Shown here: positions 1-6,796 of the stretch, piece by piece
How the letters are laid out: every line of letters begins with the position of its first letter
How positions within the stretch are numbered: position 1 is the first letter of the stretch
Assembly: GCA_946537585.1 (NCBI GenBank)
Contig: CAMNFX010000037.1
Span: forward strand, 1 to 9,757
DNA length: 9,757 nucleotides
Direction of reading: 5' to 3'
DNA from: an uncultured Lachnospiraceae bacterium
GTDB lineage: Bacteria; Bacillota; Clostridia; Lachnospirales; Lachnospiraceae
Notes under the pieces: model-generated
What the model was told of the DNA's origin: nothing
What the model saw: only the letters and a program-made list of their open reading frames with translations
Databases searched by the model: none
Position numbers and translations under genes: made by a program

Positions 1-2157
1 CTGCTTGCGGAGGTCCACACTTAAGACCGTTACCTCTACGATATCTCCGACGGAAACGACCTCCATCGGATTTTTGATAAACTTGCTGCTCATATGTGAG
101 ATATGCACCAGACCATCCTGATGAACGCCGATATCCACAAAGGCACCGAAATCAACGATATTCCGCACCGTACCCTTCAGCTTCATTCCTTCCTTCAGGT
201 CTTCCATCTTGAGCACATCGGACTTTAAGATGGGCTTTGGCATCTCGTCTCTCGGGTCTCTTCCCGGCTTTTCCAGCTCACTGATGATATCCTTTAATGT
301 CGGCTCGCCGATGGCGAGCTCTTTAGCTAGCGCTTTTATATTGCCTGCCCGGCTGCGGATATCCTTCAGTCCTCCGTGGGTAATGGCTGCAGTATCTGTA
401 CCGAGCTTTTCCAGGAGCTTTTCTGCAGCCGGATAGGATTCCGGATGGACCGCTGTCTGATCAAGAGGCTCCGATCCTCCCCGTATCCTTAAGAATCCGG
501 CGCACTGTTCATAAGCCTTCGGACCGAGCTTCGCGACCTTTAAGAGCTCCTTGCGGTTATGGAAGCTGCCGTTTGATTCCCGATATGAGACGATATTGGC
601 TGCAACCGTCTGTGAGATCCCCGAAACATAGGAAAGCAGAGGCGCGGAAGCTGTGTTGAGGTCGACGCCGACACGGTTGACACAGTCTTCGATCACGGCT
701 TCAAGGGACTCCGCGAGTTTCTTCTGATCCATATCATGCTGATACTGTCCGACGCCCATGGCCTTCGGGTCCATCTTCACAAGCTCCGAAAGAGGATCCT
801 GCAGGCGTCTTGCCATCGAAGCGGAAGAGCGCTGCCCTACGTCAAAATTCGGAAATTCCTTAGTGCCGAGCTCTGAAGCGGAATACACACTTGCGCCGGC
901 TTCATTGACGATAACATATTTGAGCTTCTTTTCTCCGCTTTGCTCAAGTTCCCGGATCAGCTCACAGATCACCTGCTCCGACTCCCGGCTTGCCGTACCG
1001 TTGCCAAGGGAGATCACGTCGATATGATATTTGCTGATCAGCCTTCGAAGCGTACGCTTGGACTCATCTACACGGTTATGCGGTGCCGTAGGATAGATCA
1101 CTGCCGTATCGAGCACCTTTCCGGTTGGATCCACCACTGCCAGCTTGCAGCCGGTCCTGAACGCTGGATCCCATCCCAGTACCGTCATTCCGGCAACCGG
1201 AGGCTGCATCAGAAGCTGTTCGAGGTTCTTTCCGAACATTTTCATGGCACCCTCTTCGGCGCGTTCCGTAAGCTCGCTTCTCAGCTCCCTCTCCACGGAA
1301 GGCGCGATCAGACGGCGGTAGCTGTCTTCCACTGCAGCCTTCAGCACCGCGGAGGTTTCGGGTTCATCCTTGCGGATAACGGTTCTTTGCAGTGCAGACA
1401 GAATGTTTTCCTCCGGCATTTCCAGACGGACCGTCAGGATCCCTTCTGCCTCTCCGCGGTTTAGGGCAAGGATGCGATGCCCCGGTATCTTCATAAAGGG
1501 CTCGCTGTATTCATAATAGGCCTCGTAAACGCCTCTTTCGTCCTTTTGCTCCGCTTCTTTGTTTTTCAGGGCGGATACGACCGTTCCGGTCTTCCTTGAA
1601 ACCTTCCGGATCGCGTCGCGGTATTCCGCCTGATCTGAAATATTTTCAGCAATGATGTCTGCAGCGCCGCGGATCGCTTCCTCCGCGGATGCAACCGAGT
1701 GCTGCGGGTCATCCTCTTCAATATGTATAAAGGAAGCTGCGAAGCTTTCCAGATCCGGGCTGCAGCTTTGCTTAACGATGGCATCCGCAAGCGGCCTCAG
1801 TCCCTTTTCAATGGCTGCCATGGCCCTGGTGCGGCGTTTCGGCCGGTACGGACGGTACAGATCTTCTACCGTGACCAGCTTGTCGGCAGCTTCGATCGCG
1901 TTCTTAAGTTCCTCTGTCAGTTTTCCCTGTTCTTCGATCGACGAGAGGACAGCCGCCTTTCGCTCTTCCAGATTCCGAAGATACTTAAGCCGCTCATCAA
2001 GAGCGCGCAGTACCTCATCATTCAGAGAGCCCGTCACTTCTTTTCTGTACCGGGAGATAAACGGGATGGTGTTGCCCTCATCGATCAGCCCGATGGCTGC
2101 CTCCGCCTGCTCAGCTTTTATCTGCAGATCCTTTGCGATTTGTTCAGCGATATTCAT
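1..2157 (-). CDS. tex: Tex family S1 RNA-binding transcription accessory protein (3' end cut by window edge)
   Basis: Cytoplasmic nucleic-acid-binding protein related to eukaryotic Spt6, involved in transcription and RNA metabolism; its precise bacterial role is not settled. The reading frame is open for 719 codons from ATG at 2157 to base 1, with no stop, so only a short C-terminal tail is missing (family members are roughly 710-780 aa). Domains in order: Tex N-terminal helical region (about residues 1-190, beginning MNIAEQIAKDLQIKAEQA and containing FISRYRKEVTGSL); YqgF/RNase H-like domain (about 324-450, MTVLGWDPAFRTGCKLAVVD); helix-hairpin-helix region (about 495-560, VGVDLNTASAPLLSYVSGIS, then SYRESNGSFHNRKELLKV); and a C-terminal S1 domain from about 656 (GTVRNIVDFGAFVDIGVHQD, then GLVHISHMSSKFI). 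The start is supported by CGGAG 8 nt upstream. It follows the lipoprotein gene by 105 bp and has its own candidate promoter, so it is probably a separate transcription unit. Identity is very secure. Confidence 0.97.
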   Translation of the reverse strand, partial: MNIAEQIAKDLQIKAEQAEAAIGLIDEGNTIPFISRYRKEVTGSLNDEVLRALDERLKYLRNLEERKAAVLSSIEEQGKLTEELKNAIEAADKLVTVEDLYRPYRPKRRTRAMAAIEKGLRPLADAIVKQSCSPDLESFAASFIHIEEDDPQHSVASAEEAIRGAADIIAENISDQAEYRDAIRKVSRKTGTVVSALKNKEAEQKDERGVYEAYYEYSEPFMKIPGHRILALNRGEAEGILTVRLEMPEENILSALQRTVIRKDEPETSAVLKAAVEDSYRRLIAPSVERELRSELTERAEEGAMKMFGKNLEQLLMQPPVAGMTVLGWDPAFRTGCKLAVVDPTGKVLDTAVIYPTAPHNRVDESKRTLRRLISKYHIDVISLGNGTASRESEQVICELIRELEQSGEKKLKYVIVNEAGASVYSASELGTKEFPNFDVGQRSSASMARRLQDPLSELVKMDPKAMGVGQYQHDMDQKKLAESLEAVIEDCVNRVGVDLNTASAPLLSYVSGISQTVAANIVSYRESNGSFHNRKELLKVAKLGPKAYEQCAGFLRIRGGSEPLDQTAVHPESYPAAEKLLEKLGTDTAAITHGGLKDIRSRAGNIKALAKELAIGEPTLKDIISELEKPGRDPRDEMPKPILKSDVLKMEDLKEGMKLKGTVRNIVDFGAFVDIGVHQDGLVHISHMSSKFIKNPMEVVSVGDIVEVTVLSVDLRKQ

Positions 2158-2210
2158 ATGTAATGCTCCGTTAATATTCTCTTTATCCGCGACCTGCGCA
2201 GTTTACAATA

Positions 2211-2219
2211 CTATACCAT
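2211..2219 (-). promoter_or_regulatory. Candidate extended -10 promoter for tex
   Basis: On the minus strand the bases read TGGTATAGT: TATAGT (2211-2216) matches the sigma-A -10 box at 5 of 6 positions, and the TG dinucleotide one base upstream makes an extended -10. No recognisable -35 lies at the 17-nt position, which is tolerated in extended -10 promoters. Transcription would begin near 2203, giving a leader of about 45 nt before tex. The 105-bp gap shows no convincing terminator hairpin after the lipoprotein gene, so read-through from upstream is also possible. Confidence 0.5.
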
Positions 2220-2262
2220 TTTGGGAATGCCCCGCTGTTTTTATGCTGCAAAACTGTTTTCT

Positions 2263-2955
2263 TTATTCTTTCGTTTCCATTTCCTCCGGGATACTGCCAT
2301 AGGGCTCCCGCTCGGGATTATACATGGATTCCGCTACCGCCTGAATATCAAAGCCGTCCAGATCCTTTGCCGTTACGCTAAGAGAATACGCGATCCCGAT
2401 CTCAATATCATACCAGGTACAAAGATCCGCAGCTTCCTCCCCGCCGGATGCGCGGTATACCTTTCCCTGCATACGTCCCTCTCCCCAGTTGGCGAGAGTT
2501 GTCTCCTCCTCCACATCAAAGCTGTAGTACATTCCGGAAATGTCCTCATCCTCATGGGCTCCCTGGCGGGCTCTCGCTGTAAACTCCATTCCGTCAAGCT
2601 CAAATTTCAGCTCGATCAGAGGATAACTTCCTTTGGAGGGGTCCGCCGTTTCTCCCATCATCCTCCAGCAGATGTTCCCGGCCCCTTCGGGTGCCTTGAA
2701 GAGGCGGTCACAGTTTTTCGCTGCCTCCTCCTCATCGATATCACGCCAGGGGTTAGCCAGACCGGCGGACTGCGCCTGTTCTGACGTATCTTCTTCTGAT
2801 GCTTCGGCCGTGGTTTCTGGTTGTTTTGTTTCGGCAGCCGTTGTTTCCGCTGCCGCGGTCGTTTCTGCAGCCGCAGTGGTCTGCGTCTGCTTTTGTCCAT
2901 TGGAGCAGGCTGTAAGCAGCAGTACAGCCGTTATGAGCAGGATCCGTTTTTTCAT
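2263..2955 (-). CDS. Uncharacterised small lipoprotein at the end of the peptide-transport operon
   Basis: A 230-aa predicted surface lipoprotein whose function I do not recognise. The start at 2955 is set by AGGAGG with 6-nt spacing and by a classic signal peptide, MKKRILLITAVLLLTAC. The lipobox is LTAC with lipidated Cys17, so upstream in-frame starts are unlikely. Residues about 20-65 form a disordered Thr/Ala/Glu linker with a tandem TTAAAE-TTAAAE-TTAAE repeat (26-42). The folded part (about 68-215) starts NPWRDIDEEEA and holds alternating strand-like segments (YPLIELKFELDGMEFTARA; GMYYSFDVEEETTLANW; DLCTWYDIEIGIAYSLSV). There are three Cys besides the lipid Cys: 82, 96 and 179. The NPW-D/E-EEA opening resembles small extracellular proteins I recall from Lachnospiraceae, but I can name no family. 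It begins 26 bp after the oppF stop, so co-transcription with the transporter is likely. Confidence 0.88.
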   Translation of the reverse strand: MKKRILLITAVLLLTACSNGQKQTQTTAAAETTAAAETTAAETKQPETTAEASEEDTSEQAQSAGLANPWRDIDEEEAAKNCDRLFKAPEGAGNICWRMMGETADPSKGSYPLIELKFELDGMEFTARARQGAHEDEDISGMYYSFDVEEETTLANWGEGRMQGKVYRASGGEEAADLCTWYDIEIGIAYSLSVTAKDLDGFDIQAVAESMYNPEREPYGSIPEEMETKE

Positions 2956-2981
2956 GCTTTTCCTCCTGATTAAAAATATGT

Positions 2982-3941
2982 TTATGAAACACCCGGATAA
3001 TGGCACGCTGCCTCTGTCCGTCCTGCCGGGCGCATTGCCGGAACTTCGTTTCTGCACTGCTCGGTGGCATAGGGGCATCTCGTGTGAAAAACGCAGCCCT
3101 TTGGAAGATCGACCGGACTCGGAGGCTCTCCCTTCAGAAGCTCCACTGTATCTTCCCTGCGGTGCGGATCGGGAACAGGTACCGCGTTCAGCAGAAACCT
3201 GGTATAGGGATGCTGCGGACTTTCGTAGATATCTTTCACATATCCGGTCTCCATGATCTTTCCGAGAAACATGACCGCGACACGGTCGGCGATATGGTGT
3301 ACTACGGAAAGGTCATGACTGATAAAGAGATAGGACATCCCGCGGTTTTTCTGCAGCTCATTCAGAAGATTCAGGATCTGATTCTGAACCGACACATCCA
3401 GCGCGGATACCGGTTCATCGCACACGATCAGAGCCGGATCCAGCGCGATCGCCCTCGCGATCCCGATCCTCTGCCGCTGCCCTCCGGAAAACTGATGCGG
3501 ATACCTCATAAGGAACTCCCCGGGCACGCCGACCGCTTCCATTAAGCGGAGCACCTTTTTCGTAGTTTCCTCCCGGCTCCCGCATACATGCCAGGCCTCC
3601 AGGGGCTCTGCGATCAGGTCCCGGACGGTCATACGGGGATTCAGGGAGGCATACGGGTCCTGAAAGATCATCTGCAGATCCCGGCGATATGGATGGAAAT
3701 CCTTTTCACTGATGCCGCTGACCGCATTCCCCCGGTAGTAAAGCTTCCCGGAGTCCGGCTCAAGCATCCGGATCAGAAGCCGTCCGAGCGTGGACTTGCC
3801 GCAGCCGGACTCGCCCACGAGGCCCAGGGTCTCGCCTTCGTAGATCCTGAGGCTGATATCCGTTACCGCATGAAGCTTCCGTCCGTGCCCGGCAGGAAAG
3901 TCCCTGCTTAAATTTTTTCCTTCAAGCAGCAGTCTGTTCAT
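2982..3941 (-). CDS. oppF: Oligopeptide/dipeptide ABC transporter ATP-binding protein (OppF/DppF type)
   Basis: A 319-aa cytoplasmic ATPase, one of two NBDs that power peptide import by hydrolysing ATP. Visible motifs: Walker [10 protein letters not shown] (43-51), Q-loop FQDP with Gln94, signature FSGGQRQR (151-158), Walker B LIVCDEP with Asp175/Glu176, D-loop SALD (179-182) and switch His209 (ISHD). The C-terminal oligopeptide/dipeptide extension has HPYTRFLL (244-251) and four cysteines, 283, 289, 296 and 313, spaced C-X5-C-X6-C-X16-C. This pattern matches the iron-sulphur motif reported in some Opp/Dpp ATPases. The ATG at 3941 is preferred over an ATG 27 nt upstream because AAGGAGG (3949-3955) lies 7 nt before it. 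It also overlaps the oppD stop as ATGA, indicating translational coupling. Family assignment is certain; peptide substrate is inferred from the family and operon. Confidence 0.96.
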   Translation of the reverse strand: MNRLLLEGKNLSRDFPAGHGRKLHAVTDISLRIYEGETLGLVGESGCGKSTLGRLLIRMLEPDSGKLYYRGNAVSGISEKDFHPYRRDLQMIFQDPYASLNPRMTVRDLIAEPLEAWHVCGSREETTKKVLRLMEAVGVPGEFLMRYPHQFSGGQRQRIGIARAIALDPALIVCDEPVSALDVSVQNQILNLLNELQKNRGMSYLFISHDLSVVHHIADRVAVMFLGKIMETGYVKDIYESPQHPYTRFLLNAVPVPDPHRREDTVELLKGEPPSPVDLPKGCVFHTRCPYATEQCRNEVPAMRPAGRTEAACHYPGVS

Positions 3942-4912
3942 TGCCCTGCCTCCTTCATAAGGTGGCATCTCACCTTGTGTCCGGGACCCGTCTGAATAAG
4001 CCCGGGCAGTTCCTTCTCACAGCGGTCCGAGCCGTTTTCACACCGCAGGCAGAAGCTGCAGCCCGCCGGCAGATGCGCCAGAGAGGGCACAACTCCCGGA
4101 ATGGTGCTGAGGACCTCGGCATCTCTTCGAAGAGAACCGACGGCATCCATCAGTCCTTTTGTATAGGGATGCTGCGGATCGTCAAATAAAGTAAAGATAT
4201 CCGACTCCTCCACGATCCTTCCGGCATACATGACATATACATAGTCGCAGAGCTTTGCGATCACGCCGAGGTCATGGCTGATCACCAGAAGCCCGGTATC
4301 ATCGCTGACCAGGTCCTTCATCAGACGCAGGATCTGCGCCTGTACCGTCACATCAAGAGCGGTGGTCGGCTCGTCCGCGATCATAAGCCTGGGCCTGCAG
4401 ATCATGGCCATGGCAATGATGACCCTCTGCCGCAGTCCTCCGGACAGCTCATGCGGATAGCAGTTGTACCGTTTTTCGGGTTCCGTGATGCCCACCGCAC
4501 GAAAGATATCGATGACCCGCTGCTTCAGCTCGCTTTCCGGGATATCCGTATGAAGCCGCAGCACCTCTTCCACCTGATGTCCTGCCTTCATGACGGGATT
4601 CAGGCTGGTCATCGGTTCCTGAAAGATCATGGAGACCTCTGACCCTCGCAGACTGCAGTATTCCTTCTCCGAAAGCTTCCGAAGGTCCCTCCCGCAAAGA
4701 CGGATCTCTCCTTCGGTGATCCTTCCCGGCGCATGGATCAGCCCCATGACCGCCCGTGCGGTCATGCTCTTTCCGCAGCCGGACTCACCGACGATCCCGA
4801 CGGTCTTTCCCGCCGGCACCCTCAGGGATACATCATTGACCGGGCTTGTCTCTCCTTTCGAGGAAGGGAATACGACATGCAGATGATCGATCTCAAGAAT
4901 GTTGTGTTCCAT
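3938..4912 (-). CDS. oppD: Oligopeptide/dipeptide ABC transporter ATP-binding protein (OppD/DppD type)
   Basis: A 324-aa cytoplasmic ATPase, partner of the OppF-type subunit, binding the permease pair. Motifs: Walker [10 protein letters not shown] (42-50), Q-loop IFQEP with Gln98, signature LSGGLRQR (156-163), Walker B LMIADEP with Asp180/Glu181, D-loop TALD, and switch His213. The C-terminal oligopeptide extension contains DPQHPYTKGLMDAVGS and cysteines 285, 291, 298 and 316 (C-X5-C-X6-C-X17-C), with an additional Cys288. The chosen start at 4912 (MEHNILEIDHL) fits the usual N-terminus and lies 7 nt past the oppC stop. Its AAGGTG-type ribosome site overlaps that stop. An alternative ATG at 4951 would add 13 residues and overlap oppC by 32 bp; this is less likely. 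The gene ends in a 4-bp ATGA overlap with oppF. Confidence 0.96.
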   Translation of the reverse strand: MEHNILEIDHLHVVFPSSKGETSPVNDVSLRVPAGKTVGIVGESGCGKSMTARAVMGLIHAPGRITEGEIRLCGRDLRKLSEKEYCSLRGSEVSMIFQEPMTSLNPVMKAGHQVEEVLRLHTDIPESELKQRVIDIFRAVGITEPEKRYNCYPHELSGGLRQRVIIAMAMICRPRLMIADEPTTALDVTVQAQILRLMKDLVSDDTGLLVISHDLGVIAKLCDYVYVMYAGRIVEESDIFTLFDDPQHPYTKGLMDAVGSLRRDAEVLSTIPGVVPSLAHLPAGCSFCLRCENGSDRCEKELPGLIQTGPGHKVRCHLMKEAGQ

Positions 4913-4919
4913 ACTCACC

Positions 4920-5852
4920 TTACTCCCGATTCTGGTGCGGATCCAGGACATCCCGCAGCCCGTCGCCTAAGAAATTGAAAGCCAGCACTGTCACCATGAT
5001 GGCGATCCCCGGAACAAAGCATAGCCAGGGTGCCGTGTAGAGATACTGTCTGCCGGCATTGATCATCAGCCCCCAGGAAGCATCCGGTGCCTGAACGCCA
5101 AGCCCCAGAAAGCTCAGGCTGCTCTCTGTAAGGATGGAGGACGGAATATTCAGTGTAAACAAAACGATCATGGTCGGAACGCAGTTCGGCAGGATGTGCC
5201 GCAGCATGATCCTGCTTTTGGAGACGCCGATCACCCTTGCCGCTTCCACATATTCCGTATTTTTCAGCTTCAGCGTTTCGGAGCGTATGATCCTCGCAAC
5301 ACCGGCCCAGTTTACCAGGGTCAGTGTAAGAAAGACATTTCCCAGCCCTCCGCCGAGCGTGTACATGATGACCATGGCAAGCAGCATGGAGGGGATCGCC
5401 AGCATGATATCCGCGAGACGCATGATCAGGGAATCGGTTTTGCCTCCAGCAAATCCCGACAGGATCCCGAGCGCCGTACCGAGGACCAGGCTAAGAAGCG
5501 CCGGGACGACGCCGGTCAGCAGGGAAATGCGGGATCCGTAAAGCAGCCTCGTCAGAATATCTCTGCCGCCTTCGTCCGTTCCAAAGAGATGTGCAGCCGA
5601 AGGGGCGGCCAGGCGGTTCCGAAGATCCATCCCCGTATAGGAATAGGGTGTAAGCACCGGCGCAAAAACCGCGCCGAGTATAAGAACAAGGATTACGGCC
5701 GCGGAAATCACCGCAAGCGGGTTCTCCTTCGCCATCCGTCCAAGCTTCTTCCCGAGGGTCTGCTCTTCCCCCAGCTGGCTCAGCAGACGGATATCCTGCT
5801 CAGCATCCGGGATTTTCTGTATTCTGCTGTCAGAGTGCTTCCCTTGAAACAA
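4920..5852 (-). CDS. oppC: Peptide ABC transporter permease (OppC/DppC type), TTG start
   Basis: A 310-aa inner-membrane permease forming half of the translocation channel. An approximately 45-residue charged cytoplasmic N-terminus precedes the first membrane segment (about 45-67). Further hydrophobic segments lie around 109-135, 147-167, 174-190, 220-240 and 272-296. Family hallmarks are visible: GTDEGGRDILTRLLYGSRIS (91-110), the EAA-like ATPase-docking loop EYVEAARVIGVSKSRI (200-215) and LSFLGLGVQAPDASWG (246-261). The start is TTG at 5852. No ATG occurs nearby, but AAGGAGG (5861-5867) sits exactly 8 nt upstream, inside the last codons of oppB. The oppB stop is only 3 bp away, so translation is probably coupled. 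The next internal ATG, at Met40, would remove most of the N-terminal tail. Confidence 0.95.
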   Translation of the reverse strand: MFQGKHSDSRIQKIPDAEQDIRLLSQLGEEQTLGKKLGRMAKENPLAVISAAVILVLILGAVFAPVLTPYSYTGMDLRNRLAAPSAAHLFGTDEGGRDILTRLLYGSRISLLTGVVPALLSLVLGTALGILSGFAGGKTDSLIMRLADIMLAIPSMLLAMVIMYTLGGGLGNVFLTLTLVNWAGVARIIRSETLKLKNTEYVEAARVIGVSKSRIMLRHILPNCVPTMIVLFTLNIPSSILTESSLSFLGLGVQAPDASWGLMINAGRQYLYTAPWLCFVPGIAIMVTVLAFNFLGDGLRDVLDPHQNRE

Positions 5853-5855
5853 AAC

Positions 5856-6779
5856 TCAGACCTCCTTCCGGATCCTGGGATCCAGAATGTCATACAGGCA
5901 GTCCGCTGCCAGGTTTCCGAGGATGACGACGAGCGTCGTAAAAAGGGCCGTGCCCTCCAGCAGGGGGATATCCCGTCCCGCGATTGCCTGAACCGCAAGC
6001 CTTCCGATGCCGTTGATGGAAAAGACCGTCTCCGTGATGACCGCACCGGACAGCAGGCTGGAAAACTGCAGCGCCATCATGGTGATGACCGGAAGCAGGG
6101 CGTTGCGGAAAGCGTGAAAGATCAGCACGCCTGCCTGCGTCCTGCCCTTGCCTCTGGCAGTATCGATATAATCCTCCTGAAGGATATCCAGAAGCGTCGA
6201 CCGGACCAGACGGGAAATGCTTCCTGCCGAGTTCCAGCCAAGGGCAACTGCGGGCAGCAGAAATCCCCTCCAGTCATTGATCCCGGAGATCGGAAGCCAG
6301 TGCAGATGATAGGCAAAAACATACTGCAGCAGCATGGCGACCATAAAAATCGGCATGGATACGCCCATGAGAGATACTCCCATAAAAAGATGATCCGCCA
6401 GCCCGTTCTTTCTTGCAGCCGCGCTGATGCCGCAGGCGATTCCCAGTGCCCATGCAAAAAGAGCCGCAAAAAGGGCCAGCTTCAGGGTGTTCCCAAAAGC
6501 TGTGCCCATCAGAAAGGAAACCGGCTTGCCAAGAGAATAGCTCGTGCCGAAATCTCCTTTCAGCGCGCCGGTAATGTATCGGATAAACTGTATGTAAACC
6601 GGCTGGTCAAGCCCCAGCTCCGCCGTCATTCTTTCGATCACGGCCAGATCCGCATGCTCTCCCATCATGGTCGCGACCGGATTGCCCGGTACGATCCGCA
6701 GCATGACAAAGATCATCAGTGCCACGCCAAGCAGAACGATCACGGACTCGCCCAGCCGTCTGCAGATATTTCGAATCAT
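5856..6779 (-). CDS. oppB: Peptide ABC transporter permease (OppB/DppB type)
   Basis: A 307-aa inner-membrane permease pairing with OppC. The first membrane segment is close to the N-terminus (about 11-30) and ends in the family motif RIVPGNPV. A periplasm-side-type region follows, with LGLDQPVYIQFIRYITGALK and GDFGTSYSLGKPV. Hydrophobic segments then lie around 97-121, 133-157, 173-190, 227-247 and 277-297. The ATPase-docking loop reads DYIDTARGKG (203-212), close to the canonical D-Y-x-x-T-A-R-A-K-G. VFSINGIGRLAVQAI (252-266) and the C-terminal LYDILDPRIR are also typical. The ATG at 6779 has GGAG 5 nt upstream. The gap to the receptor gene is 17 bp, and the oppC TTG follows after 3 bp. Length and topology are normal for the family. 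Confidence 0.96.
   Translation of the reverse strand: MIRNICRRLGESVIVLLGVALMIFVMLRIVPGNPVATMMGEHADLAVIERMTAELGLDQPVYIQFIRYITGALKGDFGTSYSLGKPVSFLMGTAFGNTLKLALFAALFAWALGIACGISAAARKNGLADHLFMGVSLMGVSMPIFMVAMLLQYVFAYHLHWLPISGINDWRGFLLPAVALGWNSAGSISRLVRSTLLDILQEDYIDTARGKGRTQAGVLIFHAFRNALLPVITMMALQFSSLLSGAVITETVFSINGIGRLAVQAIAGRDIPLLEGTALFTTLVVILGNLAADCLYDILDPRIRKEV
5861..5867 (-). promoter_or_regulatory. Ribosome binding site fixing the TTG start of oppC
   Basis: The minus strand reads AAGGAGG, followed by 8 nt and then TTG. The site lies within the final codons of oppB (Arg-Lys-Glu-Val-stop), so the terminal residues of OppB are written by the oppC Shine-Dalgarno sequence. It is the main evidence for choosing TTG over a downstream ATG. 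Confidence 0.8.
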
Positions 6780-6796
6780 CCGTACTCCAGTGTTTC

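Noticed and set aside
940..1464. Plus-strand open frame of 174 codons over the tex YqgF region
   Set aside because: It is antisense to a conserved catalytic-type domain and has no ribosome site or recognisable fold.
2158..2262. Searched the gap between the lipoprotein and tex for a terminator or riboswitch
   Set aside because: Only AT-rich short complementarity and a 3-4-bp GGG/CCC stem are visible; nothing supports a structured element beyond the extended -10 promoter.
1652..2302. Plus-strand open frame of 216 codons over the tex N-terminal region
   Set aside because: The Ser/Ala-rich product is the shadow of the tex reading frame, which has clear family motifs across the same bases.
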